A stretch of 51,609 nt of DNA, taken from CAYUYV01 sp050331455. Its GTDB lineage: Bacteria; Pseudomonadota; Alphaproteobacteria; JAJFIK01. Location of the stretch: the NCBI GenBank assembly GCA_050331455.1, contig JBHJGV010000064.1:1-51609 (forward strand). Direction: 5' to 3'. A program made the position numbers and the translations under genes. Position 1 is the first letter of the stretch. Every line of letters begins with the position of its first letter. Under the pieces are notes generated by a model. The model did not search any database, was not told where the DNA came from, and saw only the letters and a list, made by a program, of their open reading frames with translations. Below, in pieces: positions 17,457 to 26,200 of this stretch.

Positions 17457-18401
17457 ATGACAGCGAGGATTGAAATGAGACGACTTGGTGCGATGGCCTT
17501 CGCAGCCACTTTTGGACTGGTCCTGTCCGCCTGTAGCGAGGACGAGGCGCCGGAAACGCCGAAATCCCAGGTCGTGGCCAATGTCAACGGCTACGAAGTG
17601 ACGGTGAACGAGTTGCGGAGCGAGCTGGAGGCCCTGAACATCCAGGCGGTCGATCCGGAAGATCAAAAGACCATTTCGGAAGGTCTGCTGCGCCGCATCG
17701 TGGGCCGCACGGTCCTGGCTCAGCAAGCCCGGCAGATCGAACTGAACAGGACGCCCGATGTCCAGATGGCCCTGCGCCGGGCCCGCGATCAGGTTTTGGC
17801 CTACGCCTATCTGAAACACAGGCTGACCGAGCAGCTGCCTGTCTCGCCGGTCGATCTGGCCAATTTCATCGAGCAAAACCCCCACTATTTCCAGGCCCGC
17901 AAACAATATGTCTTCGACCAGATCATCGTAGAACGGTCACTCGTGAATGAGCAGATGGAAGCCTATATCGACGAAATGACAGATTTCGGTCAGCTCGAAG
18001 CGGCTCTCGACGGCTGGAATGTTTCCTATTCGAAGCGATTGAATACGATTTACGCCAATCAACTGCCTAAAGACATGGTTCAGGGTCTCGATGATCTTGG
18101 CCCTGCCGAGATGTTCGTCATGCGAACGGACGAGTCTCTGGCCTACTCAAAAATTATCGCAGTGGAAAACACGCCCATCGAAGGCAAAGACGCCCGTCAG
18201 GTCGCCGAATACATCATCAGCAGCCAGCGTAATACGTTCCGGTCCCAGCGGATTATCGACCAGCTCATCTTCAACTCTCGCATTGATCTGTTCGGCGATT
18301 TCAGCGATGTGGAGCTTCTCATGGCCCAACGGCGCGAAGAAATTCAACGCCAGCGCGAGCAGATGGAAGCGGACGGTGGCGCAGGGCAATCCCAGCCATG
18401 A
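17457..18401 (+). CDS. EpsD-like lipoprotein peptidyl-prolyl isomerase
   Basis: A 314-residue lipoprotein: hydrophobic signal followed by lipobox LSAC (Cys ~27) and acidic residues SEDE. The mature part begins with a SurA/PrsA-type N-terminal helical region (VNGYEVTVNELRSELEAL) and carries a parvulin-like central region (residues ~140-250). It resembles the EpsD-family isomerases found in exopolysaccharide loci, which assist periplasmic folding of export components. The ATG at 17457 is chosen, with GGGAG somewhat distant; ATG 17475 has a better spaced GAGG and is a real alternative. The C terminus is charged and probably disordered. Confidence 0.8.
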   Translation: MTARIEMRRLGAMAFAATFGLVLSACSEDEAPETPKSQVVANVNGYEVTVNELRSELEALNIQAVDPEDQKTISEGLLRRIVGRTVLAQQARQIELNRTPDVQMALRRARDQVLAYAYLKHRLTEQLPVSPVDLANFIEQNPHYFQARKQYVFDQIIVERSLVNEQMEAYIDEMTDFGQLEAALDGWNVSYSKRLNTIYANQLPKDMVQGLDDLGPAEMFVMRTDESLAYSKIIAVENTPIEGKDARQVAEYIISSQRNTFRSQRIIDQLIFNSRIDLFGDFSDVELLMAQRREEIQRQREQMEADGGAGQSQP

Positions 18402-18435
18402 CGATCTGAACCGGAGACACTCTGGACAAAAACTG

Positions 18436-18472
18436 CGGCCGTGCGGCGTCCCCAAAAAGGCACGCACGGCCG
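18436..18472 (-). terminator. Hairpin terminator of the small membrane protein gene
   Basis: Perfect 10-bp inverted repeat cggccgtgcg / cgcacggccg (18436-18445, 18463-18472). On the leftward strand it is followed closely by CAGTTTTTG. It therefore fits termination of the gene at 18518-18766. It may also stop rightward transcripts from the EpsD-like gene, but without a T run. Confidence 0.7.
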
Positions 18473-18517
18473 ATAATCGATGGGTGTCTGAAACCGAGAG
18501 CGGTTTGCCGCACCGCC

Positions 18518-18766
18518 TCAACCGTCGTCCGACACCGACCGGTGTGTGTAAATATAGAAGTAAATATAAAACAGAACGGCGCCGATCAGGCTCAGTCCAG
18601 CGATGTGATAACCCTCATTGCCGAAATAATTGGCAAGGGCACAGCCAATAGAGGCCAGGATATAGCGGGATAAGTCTTCTTCGCGTCCCTGCTGCTGCCG
18701 CCGAAAAAACAAGATCACGATCCCCACAAAGATCAGAACCGTGCCCCAATCGTAAGGTGTGCTCAT
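18518..18766 (-). CDS. Small membrane protein resembling the XrtV sorting-system accessory protein
   Basis: An 82-residue protein with a hydrophobic N-terminal segment (TVLIFVGIVILFF) and a long hydrophobic C-terminal segment (AGLSLIGAVLFYIYFYIY). Between them lies the pattern RYILASIGCALANYFGNEGY. The pattern of short YDW start, FFxRR turn, and GCALANYxGNEG is what I recall for the accessory protein of the XrtV exosortase system in sphingomonads. That assignment is from memory of the family and should be checked. No exosortase gene is in the window. Its position in an exopolysaccharide region fits, because exosortases are commonly tied to such loci. Confidence 0.6.
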   Translation of the reverse strand: MSTPYDWGTVLIFVGIVILFFRRQQQGREEDLSRYILASIGCALANYFGNEGYHIAGLSLIGAVLFYIYFYIYTHRSVSDDG

Positions 18767-19596
18767 CGGTGTCTCCCCGGACCCTCGCAGGGGTGTGCGC
18801 GGGTCGCATCATGGATGGCGTCGTGACGGTCAGGTCACAACAGATGCACCCGTCCCGACCCCGCATCCTCCGCGTGCCGTTTCGAGCGGCCGCTGTCAAT
18901 GGCAAAGCAGGCCACCGGGTTCGTCGGGAGGAACAACGCCTTTGACCGTCGCCGTCTTTGCGGCCAGTTCAGTGGCCCGCTTCATGCAACCCTTTGTTTT
19001 CTGTCCAAAAAGACATGTTCATTTCCTGATTGCGGGGTCGGATGTTTTTTGTACAGTTCTCAAGAAACGCTGTGCATGAATGAATAGGGAGGTATTCGCT
19101 TTTGGGGAAAGCGGAGATAACAGGGCGTGTATTCCGGGGTTGAGGTCTCACCAGGAGCGACCGGGCGGGTCGTTGGGAACAGCCCGTATCTGTCTCACGA
19201 CGTGGTCGGACCCGTTACAAGATCGGACGGGATGCTCGGCACAAAACCCATGCCTCCCATACGGAACGCTACATCCACTGACAAGACGAAACGGGTGGGA
19301 CGGTGCGACTTATCCACAGGGCCAGCGAACAGGTTAGACTTTCCCCTCTTGATGTTGGTGCCTCACCGGCACGTCAGGGCCGTTCGCCTTTGCGATGGAA
19401 ACTTTTCGGGGGGGACTGGACCCGACACGGGCTGTGAAAATTGTGGAGACCGTGTATACCGTCCGTAAGGTGACGTACCGCTTTTCTACGGATTGATTGT
19501 GAAAAGCCCACCCGCATAGGCCGAGAGGCGTGTCGGGCACATGACCATCACCGGGAGGGGATCCTGAAGACGAGCCGCGCCAAGACCTGTCCGAAA
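18767..19596. promoter_or_regulatory. 830-bp divergent spacer without a recognisable gene
   Basis: No open frame here shows family motifs. The sequence is less GC-rich than its surroundings near 18970-19110 and 19430-19500, compatible with promoters for the two diverging genes, but no definite box can be named. A single perfect DnaA-box-like 9-mer TTATCCACA lies at 19310-19318. A strong ribosome site (GGGAGGGG) is at 19553-19560, just before the next gene. Confidence 0.4.
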
Positions 19597-20070
19597 GTGA
19601 TGGCAATCGCGTCACGGGGCGGCCATTGGGTGGAGCTGCGCCGTCTCCGGCCCGCATGGGCCGGGTGCGCCGTCAGCTATGTCACGACCGACGGCGGCTA
19701 TCTTGACGAAGTAAAGCGCGACCCCGTCGACACGGAAGCACCGGACCCTCGGTTTTTTGTCGTCACTGATGCCAGCCGATGGGACCGTTGGCTGCTGGCC
19801 AAACAAATGGTCATGGTTCTCCTGCTCGTGCTGCGCATCCGGCCGGATGTTATCGTGACGACCGGCGCGGCACCGGGGTATTTTGCGGTGCGCTTCGGGA
19901 AGCTCTTCGGGGCGCGGACCATATGGGTCGACAGCGTCGCAAATGCCGAAAGTCTGTCCCTTTCCGGAGAGCTTGCGGGGCGGTATTGTACTCTCTGGCT
20001 CACCCAGTGGCATCATCTCGCTGGGGAGGACAGGAGACCCGGGCCCCTCTATCGCGGTGCAGTTTTATGA
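19597..20070 (+). CDS. Alg14/PssD-like glycosyltransferase membrane subunit
   Basis: About 157 residues. The opening MAIASRGGHWVELRRLRPAW is the signature of Alg14-like subunits (PssD, EpsE type), and RPDVIVTTGAAPGYFAVRFGK is the second conserved block. These proteins anchor the catalytic Alg13-like partner to the membrane and together add a sugar to a lipid-linked precursor. The start is uncertain. GTG 19597 and ATG 19600 lack ribosome sites, whereas an in-frame CTG at 19564 lies five bases after GGAGG and would add 11 residues. The stop overlaps the next start (ATGA), so the pair is coupled. Confidence 0.82.
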   Translation: MMAIASRGGHWVELRRLRPAWAGCAVSYVTTDGGYLDEVKRDPVDTEAPDPRFFVVTDASRWDRWLLAKQMVMVLLLVLRIRPDVIVTTGAAPGYFAVRFGKLFGARTIWVDSVANAESLSLSGELAGRYCTLWLTQWHHLAGEDRRPGPLYRGAVL

Positions 20071-20555
20071 TTTTCGTCACTGTCGGGACGCAATTGACCT
20101 TCGACCGTCTGGTCATGGCTGTCGACGCCTGGGCCAAGGATCACCCATCGGTGGACGTGTTCGGTCAGATTTCGGATCTCGGCCCGGACAACTACGCCCC
20201 ACGCCACTTCAAATGGTCCGCGCGGATCGAACCGGCCGATTTCGAGCGCTATTGCGACGAGGCCACCTTGATCGTCGCCCATGCCGGTACCGGCTCCATC
20301 ATTTCGGCGCTGATGCGCAGCAAGCCGGTGCTGGTGATGCCGCGCCGGCTTGCCTTGCGCGAACATCGCAATGATCACCAGCTCGCAACGGTGGATCATT
20401 TCAAAACCCGGCCTGGCGTGTTCATCGCCGACCAGGCTCACGAAGTTGGCCCACTGATCGACGCGATCCTGGGCAACACCGGGAAAACCAAAGCCCTGGG
20501 CCCATTCGCCGAAGACCGCCTGATCGATGCAGTCCGTGCGGTCATTCACAAGTGA
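20067..20555 (+). CDS. Alg13/PssE-like glycosyltransferase catalytic subunit
   Basis: A 162-residue protein beginning MIFVTVGTQLTFDRLV, the hallmark of Alg13-like GT28 C-terminal domains. The donor-binding signature is LIVAHAGTGSIISAL, followed by KPVLVMPRR and HRNDHQ. It needs the membrane subunit encoded just upstream, and the 4-bp gene overlap supports a two-subunit enzyme. Family precedent (PssD/PssE in rhizobia) points to transfer of an early sugar in exopolysaccharide repeat-unit assembly; the donor is not evident. Confidence 0.88.
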   Translation: MIFVTVGTQLTFDRLVMAVDAWAKDHPSVDVFGQISDLGPDNYAPRHFKWSARIEPADFERYCDEATLIVAHAGTGSIISALMRSKPVLVMPRRLALREHRNDHQLATVDHFKTRPGVFIADQAHEVGPLIDAILGNTGKTKALGPFAEDRLIDAVRAVIHK

Positions 20556-20592
20556 ACGGGGTCGCCGCCGGCCCGTCCTGGAGCGTATAACG

Positions 20593-21435
20593 ATGTTAAG
20601 CATCATCATTCCCGCCAGTAATGAAGAAGCGTATATTGGCGCTTGTCTTCATTCGATTTTCCAATCGGACTTGCCTGCGGACCTCGCCGGTCTGCCCCTG
20701 GAGGTCATCGTCGTTGCCAATGGCTGCACGGACAACACCGGCGCCATCGTGCGACAGTTCGCCGGCATGGCCGAGAGCCAGGGGTGGCATTTACAGCTTC
20801 TGGAACTGGACACGGCCGGCAAATTGACGGCGCTGAATGCCGGGGATGCGGCTGCGACGGGAACGGTTCGGCTCTATGTGGACGCGGACGTCACCGTCGA
20901 GCCGGCGCTTGTCGCGCAGCTTTGGCGAGCCCTCGACCGGCCAGAGCCGGCCTATGGCAGTGGGACGATCACGGTCTTGCCCGGGCGCAGTCTCGCCACC
21001 CGGATCTATGGGCGGGTCTGGAGCCGCCTGCCCTTCATGACCGATGACGTTCCGGGATGCGGCGTCTATGCGGTCAATGCGGCGGGCCGGGCCCGTTGGG
21101 GCGACTTTCCGAGCATCATCAACGACGATGCGTTTGTCCGCCTTCATTTCACGCCGGAAGAACGCATCGCCGTGCCGGCCCGCTTCTTCTGGCCATTGCC
21201 CGAGGGTCTGGAAAACCTGCGCAAGGTGCGCCGCCGGGTCGACGCCGGCTCCGCCGAACTCCAAAAAAAGTTCCCGTCTCTGATCGCCAATGAGGGTAAA
21301 CCGCCGGTCAGCCGGGCCATGATGGCTCAGCTTGCCGTTGCCATGCCCGTCAGCTTTGCCAGCTATCTTGCCATACTCCTGTCCATCCGGCTCAGCCCGG
21401 ACACAGGTTCGATGGCCTGGGCGCGCAGCCGCTAA
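20593..21435 (+). CDS. Family 2 glycosyltransferase, membrane-associated
   Basis: A 280-residue GT-A enzyme. The N-terminal LSIIIPASNEEAYIGACL, the nucleotide-binding VIVVANGCTDNTGAIV, and the metal-binding LYVDADVTV (DxD) are present; DDAFVR near residue 180 may supply the catalytic base. A hydrophobic C-terminal segment (VAMPVSFASYLAILLSI) likely associates with the membrane. It follows the Alg13-like gene by 37 bp in the same direction, so the three probably form one transcription unit for exopolysaccharide assembly. Acceptor and donor are unknown. Confidence 0.88.
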   Translation: MLSIIIPASNEEAYIGACLHSIFQSDLPADLAGLPLEVIVVANGCTDNTGAIVRQFAGMAESQGWHLQLLELDTAGKLTALNAGDAAATGTVRLYVDADVTVEPALVAQLWRALDRPEPAYGSGTITVLPGRSLATRIYGRVWSRLPFMTDDVPGCGVYAVNAAGRARWGDFPSIINDDAFVRLHFTPEERIAVPARFFWPLPEGLENLRKVRRRVDAGSAELQKKFPSLIANEGKPPVSRAMMAQLAVAMPVSFASYLAILLSIRLSPDTGSMAWARSR

Positions 21436-21573
21436 GACGGGGCTTGCAATCGGGCCCGTTCTGTCCGACCACAGCGCATTCCGATACGGTCACCGGCCTG
21501 TGTCTCGACGCGTCAGGGCGTGCGCACGGCACCGGCCCTCAGCCTTGATGTCTTCAAGACGGTTGCGCTTGCC

Positions 21574-22407
21574 ATGTCCCTGCCCCCTCCTCCCGTCACC
21601 GCGCCTTCCCCTCACCGCCCCTCCCTCGGCCTGATCGGCGCCGGCGCGTTCGGCCAATTCATGGTCCCGTTCCTGCGCAACCGGTTCCGAGTCGTTCTGG
21701 CGGATCGGCGTCCGGACCTGACGGATATTGCCGATCGTCTCGCGGTTGAAGCGGGCACTTTTGTGGAGGCGGCGCGCCAGCCGGTTGTCGTCGTGGCCGT
21801 CCCGGTTCAGGCGATGGAGACCGTGGTGGGCACCATCGCGCCCCATGTCAGCCCAGGCGCCCTCGTCCTCGATGTGGGCTCGGTGAAGGTGAAGCCGGCG
21901 CAGCTTCTCTCCCGGCTTCTGCCGGCCCATGCCGACATCGTCTGTACCCATCCCCTGTTCGGCCCCCAAAGCGCGCGCCATGGCATTGAGGGCATGAAGA
22001 TCAGCATTTGTGCGGTTCGGGGACGTCGCAGCGGTCTGGTGGCCCGCTTCTGCCGCCGACATCTGGGCCTCGTCGCCATCGAGACAACGCCGGAGCGTCA
22101 CGACCGGGAACTGGCCTATGTCCAGGGCATCACCCACCTGATCGGTAAGACTCTGCTGGGTCTTGAACTCGACAATTTCGAACAGACGACCGTGAGCTAC
22201 GATCTGCTGCGGCGGGCCGTGGGGTTCATCGCCGATGACAGCGCCGAGCTGTTCCGGGCCATCGAGCTGGAAAATCCGTATGCGTTGGAAGCCCGGACAG
22301 CCTTTTTTGACGCGGTCCGCCGGGTTGAGACAGCCCTCCACGGAGCCGACGGCGAAGCGGGGACGACATCACGATCGACGGCGTCCCCTAAAATACCGTC
22401 TCCTTGA
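21574..22407 (+). CDS. tyrA: Prephenate dehydrogenase family protein
   Basis: A 277-residue NAD(P)-dependent dehydrogenase of the TyrA family, the tyrosine branch of aromatic amino acid synthesis. It begins with a Rossmann motif LGLIGAGAFGQFMV. The family motifs LVLDVGSVKVKP and CTHPLFGPQSA (with the active-site histidine) follow, then helical segment HDRELAYVQGITHLIGKTL. No chorismate mutase or ACT domain is attached. Whether the substrate is prephenate or arogenate cannot be told. ATG 21574 was chosen because it precedes the conserved core; a GTG at 21520 is possible. The 3' end overlaps the convergent crtZ gene by 20 bp. Confidence 0.85.
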   Translation: MSLPPPPVTAPSPHRPSLGLIGAGAFGQFMVPFLRNRFRVVLADRRPDLTDIADRLAVEAGTFVEAARQPVVVVAVPVQAMETVVGTIAPHVSPGALVLDVGSVKVKPAQLLSRLLPAHADIVCTHPLFGPQSARHGIEGMKISICAVRGRRSGLVARFCRRHLGLVAIETTPERHDRELAYVQGITHLIGKTLLGLELDNFEQTTVSYDLLRRAVGFIADDSAELFRAIELENPYALEARTAFFDAVRRVETALHGADGEAGTTSRSTASPKIPSP

Positions 22408-22900
22408 AGCGCGGGGCGGCCTTGCGGGCGTCGAGCATCCGGCGCAGATGCTGCGTGTCCGGAGCATAGAGGAACCCGAACGAGACCCCGCCGGTCCGCT
22501 CCCGCACGGCGTGGTGCAGCATATGCGCTTCGTGCAGCCGGGCGAGATATCCGGATTTGGGAACGCCAAGCAGCCTGATCCGCCGATGCACCAGCACGTC
22601 GTGGGCGAGGACGTAGGCGAGACCATAGGCGCTGATCCCGAACCCGATGGGCAACAACCAATCCACACCCCGAAAGCCAACAAAGATGGCCGCCACGGCC
22701 GGAAGGCTGAACAGGACAGCGAACCAGTCATTGCGCTCGAACGGGCCCTGGCGCGGCTCGTGGTGGGAGCGATGCAGCACCCAGAGCGGACCATGCATGA
22801 TGTAGCGGTGGATGATCCAGGCCGCGGCTTCCATGCCGAAAAAGGCCATCACAAACAGAAGGCCCATCAAGCCCCATGCAATTGGTCCGTTGACGTCCAT
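22388..22900 (-). CDS. crtZ: Beta-carotene 3-hydroxylase CrtZ
   Basis: A 170-residue di-iron membrane hydroxylase. All four histidine clusters of CrtZ are visible: HRYIMHG, HRSHHEPR, HDVLVHRR and HEAHMLHH. Hydrophobic segments lie between them. The enzyme hydroxylates beta-ionone rings, for example beta-carotene to zeaxanthin. It is the last gene of the leftward unit crtE, ABC ATPase, ABC permease, crtZ. The cyclase and phytoene synthase that the pathway also needs are not in this window. Confidence 0.95.
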   Translation of the reverse strand: MDVNGPIAWGLMGLLFVMAFFGMEAAAWIIHRYIMHGPLWVLHRSHHEPRQGPFERNDWFAVLFSLPAVAAIFVGFRGVDWLLPIGFGISAYGLAYVLAHDVLVHRRIRLLGVPKSGYLARLHEAHMLHHAVRERTGGVSFGFLYAPDTQHLRRMLDARKAAPRFKETVF

Positions 22901-22979
22901 CGGTCCACTGATCTCCTTGCCGTATTCATCCCCAAATGGCCGGCCCGGCGGGTGCCAGTCCTGCGTCAGGAGTCCTGCG

Positions 22980-24059
22980 TCAGGCCCAGCGGGCCGCCGC
23001 GATCCGGGCGCCCAGCAGCCCCGCCAGGGCGACCCCGCCCAGAAGACCGCAGGGCAGAACCAGGGCGCTCAGCGTATCGCCGCGCCACAACAGGATGCCA
23101 TAGGCCTCGAGGCCCCAGGTGTTGGGTGTCGCCCAGCCCAGGGTCTGGATCTCCGGCGGCATGAAAAAGCGCGGGATCATGCTGCCGCCGAGCGCCGAGA
23201 GGATCATGACCAGAATGTTGCCCGCCGTCATGGCCTGCCGGCGGGTCTGGCACAGGGCAACAAAAAACAGGCCGAGCCCTGCCGCAGCGGCGGCGCACAA
23301 GACCGTCGTGAAGAGCCAGGGGCCGAAGACCGGCCAGATTTCCACCCCGAACCCGAAAGCGGCGACGGCGAAGATGACGCCGACCTGCACCGTGCCCTGA
23401 AGGGTCAGATAGAGGAATTTGCCATCGATCACCGGTCCGATCCCGCCCGGTCCGCTGCCCATGCGCTCCAGCAGGCCGGATTCGCGCTCCTCATGCAGGC
23501 TCAAAGCGCCCTGGCAAGCGGCCAGCAAAAGGAACAACATGGCCACGGCGGCGGCATAATAGGGAATGCTGGCCGGCACCGGGGTATCGCGCCCGACCCG
23601 TTCCTCCGTAACAGGAAGAGGCGGCATATCGGCACCCAGCAGGTCGATCATGGCCTGCCGGACCGTGCCGCTCAGCACGGTTCCGGCAATATCCCGTGCC
23701 GGGCTGATCAGAACCTGGAGGGAGGGCGGCGCCCCCGGACCCTCGGCGGCCCCGATCACCAAACCGACATCGGCCTCGCCCCGGCGCAGCATGGCTTCGA
23801 CATCGGCGCGGGCGTTGTGGATCGGCGGCACAAGGCGGACCGTCGAGGCGCCCGTCACGGAGTCCCGAATGGATTGGGTATCCGCGCTTTCCACCAGATC
23901 GGCAATGGCCACGCCCACCTGAATGTCGGCGCCTGCGGTCCGGGAAAAGATCAGGGCAAAGATGACAAAAACGGCCGGCGGCAGCAGAAAGGCCATGGCC
24001 AGCGCGCCAAGGTCGCGAAACAGACCCAGGGCCAGGGCCTTTGCAACGACATAGCGCAT
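22980..24059 (-). CDS. ABC-2 type transporter permease
   Basis: A 359-residue membrane protein. One N-terminal transmembrane helix (AMAFLLPPAVFVIFALIF) precedes a ~130-residue extracytoplasmic domain. A five-helix C-terminal ABC-2 core follows, with the conserved LHEERESGLLERM and a helix pair around GNILVMILSALGGSMIP. This is the YhgE/LinJ-like layout of drug or lipid exporters. Its ATG overlaps the stop of the ATPase gene (ATGA), so the two form one transporter. The substrate is not evident; the flanking crtE and crtZ genes suggest a link to carotenoids or membrane lipids, which is inference. Confidence 0.88.
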   Translation of the reverse strand: MRYVVAKALALGLFRDLGALAMAFLLPPAVFVIFALIFSRTAGADIQVGVAIADLVESADTQSIRDSVTGASTVRLVPPIHNARADVEAMLRRGEADVGLVIGAAEGPGAPPSLQVLISPARDIAGTVLSGTVRQAMIDLLGADMPPLPVTEERVGRDTPVPASIPYYAAAVAMLFLLLAACQGALSLHEERESGLLERMGSGPGGIGPVIDGKFLYLTLQGTVQVGVIFAVAAFGFGVEIWPVFGPWLFTTVLCAAAAAGLGLFFVALCQTRRQAMTAGNILVMILSALGGSMIPRFFMPPEIQTLGWATPNTWGLEAYGILLWRGDTLSALVLPCGLLGGVALAGLLGARIAAARWA

Positions 24060-25168
24060 CACGGCACCATCCTTTCCAGAGCGCGGTCCGGACACACGTC
24101 CTCCGGCAGGAAATCATGCTCCATGGCCGCAGCGAGGGCGTCGCCCGACTGCACGAGGCTGGTCACGCCGGCGGACGGTCCGGCCGTGTCGTCCTCAGAC
24201 CTGTCCGCAATGGCCTCGCCCTGCTGCCAGATCCCGAACAGGTCTTCAAGGTCCGGCCGGCTGAGCACAAGTTCCGTAATCAAATGGGTATAGCGCTGCA
24301 CATGGTCGAACAGGCTCGGGAGGTCCCGGGCCTCGTCCAGAAACCCGGTCCATTCGGTGGCGCCGATGCGGGCGAGACCAAGACCGGACAGGACAATGGC
24401 TTCGGCCTCGACCGCGCCCGGCCGGATACAGATCCGGGTGCGGCGCAATCCCTTGAAATGGTCCTCGATCAGCACATCCGGCGGGCCTTCGGCAACGAGG
24501 CGCCCGTCCACCAGAATGCCCACCCGATCGGACAGGATGCGCGCCTCCGGCAGGTCGTGGGTCGTCACCACGATGGCCATGCCGTCCCGGGCCAGATCGT
24601 TCAGAACGGCATAAAGCTTTTGCTTCGAGGCGAGATCCACGCCGACCGTCGGCTCGTCCAGCATCAAAACGTCAGGTTCGGTCAGCAGGGTGACGGCAAT
24701 GTGCAACCGCTGACGCTGGCCGCCGGACAGGCGCGCGGCCACGGTGCCGGCAAAGGCGCCCAGGTCGAAACGCTCCGTCACGTCGCGGACCCGCTCCTTC
24801 AGCCGCCGTCCGCCGAGCCCGAACAGTCTGGCGAAGGTGGTTAGGTTTTCCCGGACCGTCAGATGATCGAAGAGGGCCACCTGCTGGGAGACCCGCCCCA
24901 CATGGGAACCGGACCGCCACCCGGCACGCACCGGCTTGCCGCGCACGATAATATGACCGCTGGACAGGCGCGCCCGGCCGCAGATCGCCTTCATGAGAGT
25001 CGATTTACCGGCCCCGTTCGGCCCCAACAGCCCATAGATTTCACCGGGTCGGATGGCAAGGCTCACGCCGGCGATGACCGCCCGGGCGCCGTAGCGCACA
25101 TGGACATCCTCGACCTCGAGCAGGGGTCTGGACCCGTCGGTTCTGGAGACCCCGCCACTGAGCGCCAT
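24059..25168 (-). CDS. ABC transporter ATP-binding protein
   Basis: A 369-residue ATPase with all nucleotide-binding motifs: Walker A GPNGAGKST, Q-loop VSQQVALF, signature LSGGQRQRL, Walker B VLMLDEPT and the switch histidine in TTHD. A C-terminal extension of ~130 residues resembles the accessory domain of multidrug-type ATPases (residues ~235-369). It lies 51 bp after crtE on the same strand and overlaps the permease gene by 3 bp. It powers the ABC-2 permease next to it. Confidence 0.93.
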   Translation of the reverse strand: MALSGGVSRTDGSRPLLEVEDVHVRYGARAVIAGVSLAIRPGEIYGLLGPNGAGKSTLMKAICGRARLSSGHIIVRGKPVRAGWRSGSHVGRVSQQVALFDHLTVRENLTTFARLFGLGGRRLKERVRDVTERFDLGAFAGTVAARLSGGQRQRLHIAVTLLTEPDVLMLDEPTVGVDLASKQKLYAVLNDLARDGMAIVVTTHDLPEARILSDRVGILVDGRLVAEGPPDVLIEDHFKGLRRTRICIRPGAVEAEAIVLSGLGLARIGATEWTGFLDEARDLPSLFDHVQRYTHLITELVLSRPDLEDLFGIWQQGEAIADRSEDDTAGPSAGVTSLVQSGDALAAAMEHDFLPEDVCPDRALERMVP

Positions 25169-25219
25169 GATCTGTGGTGTCCTGAAAAAGAAAGAAGCGG
25201 ATTGCCGGAAGATCGGACC

Positions 25220-26200
25220 TTACCGGTCGCAAAGCCTCAGGTAACGATCGAGCGCTGCGCGTAAATGACGCGTATAGGCCCGCAGGGCACCCTGGCCGCG
25301 ACATAAGACATTGACCTGATTTTCTACGTCCTGGAGGTGATCGCGGATGGCGGCTCCGGCACGGGCCAGCGCGACGGTCCCGCCTTCATCGCCGAGGCGC
25401 CGGTCCTGCCCCACATCCTTGCCCATATGTTGCGCGGATCCGGCGGCGTCGAGCACATCGTCGAAGGCCTGGAAGGCAAGGCCGATGGACAGCCCCAGCC
25501 CATGGAGGCGGGCGCACAGATCCGCCTCTGCCCCGGCAATGAGGCCGCCGCCCTCCGCCGCGACGGCGAAGAGCGCGCCCGTCTTCTGGGCGTGGATCGA
25601 ATCGAGAGACGGACCGGCCGTGTCGTCCGCGCGCCCCAGATCGGCCAACTGACCGGCGGCAAGCCCCCCGACCCCGACAGCATCGCTGAGCGCGCTCACG
25701 AACCGGTTCCGCGCTGCGGGCGTTCCGGCGGGACTGGCGGCGATCATGCCGAAGGCCTGTGAGAGAATGGAGATCCCCGCCAGGATGGTGGTGCTTTCGC
25801 CGAACAGCACATGATTGGCCGGCTGCCCCCGCCGCAGGGACGCATCGTCCATGGCGGGAAGATCATCGATGATGAGCGAAGCCGCATGGATGAATTCCAC
25901 GGCACAGGCGAGATCGACGACCGCATCCGAAAAGGCCGCGCCTCCCGCCCCGGCGGCAGCACGGTCCGGTGTCAATTCCCGAAACGCAGAAAGCAGGAGA
26001 AGGGCCCGCAAGCGCTTGCCCGGCGCGCGGATGCTGTGCCGGATCGCGTTGCACAAGGCCTGGGCGGGTTGGCCGGGATAGCGGGTCAACTGCTCAAGGC
26101 GGGTGTCGATACGGACGACCCAACGATCCATGTCCGCGGCATCCATGGCTGGGGTTCCCGTCACACGCAGACCTTGCGCGGTACCGCTCATATCCCCCAT
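25220..26200 (-). CDS. crtE: Geranylgeranyl diphosphate synthase CrtE (polyprenyl synthetase family)
   Basis: A 326-residue trans-prenyltransferase. The first aspartate-rich motif is DDLPAMDD, preceded by FIHAASLI, and the second is DDVLD in AFQAFDDVLD. The basic APGKRLRALLLL motif near the N terminus binds the diphosphate. It probably makes C20 geranylgeranyl diphosphate for carotenoids, given crtI and crtZ beside it; farnesyl diphosphate as product cannot be excluded on motifs alone. I chose the ATG at 26200 with GGAG eight bases upstream; the frame is open further upstream without family similarity. Divergent from crtI. Confidence 0.9.
   Translation of the reverse strand: MGDMSGTAQGLRVTGTPAMDAADMDRWVVRIDTRLEQLTRYPGQPAQALCNAIRHSIRAPGKRLRALLLLSAFRELTPDRAAAGAGGAAFSDAVVDLACAVEFIHAASLIIDDLPAMDDASLRRGQPANHVLFGESTTILAGISILSQAFGMIAASPAGTPAARNRFVSALSDAVGVGGLAAGQLADLGRADDTAGPSLDSIHAQKTGALFAVAAEGGGLIAGAEADLCARLHGLGLSIGLAFQAFDDVLDAAGSAQHMGKDVGQDRRLGDEGGTVALARAGAAIRDHLQDVENQVNVLCRGQGALRAYTRHLRAALDRYLRLCDR

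Noticed and set aside
19310..19318. Perfect DnaA box TTATCCACA as a sign of a replication origin
   Set aside because: A single box without a cluster, AT-rich unwinding region, dnaA, parAB or other origin genes nearby.
19080..19337. 85-codon frame in the exopolysaccharide spacer
   Set aside because: No ribosome site of note, no motifs, and composition unlike a protein.
22812..24293. 493-codon plus-strand frame across the ABC permease
   Set aside because: Antisense shadow with Arg/Gln/His-rich composition; the minus-strand permease has clear ABC-2 features.
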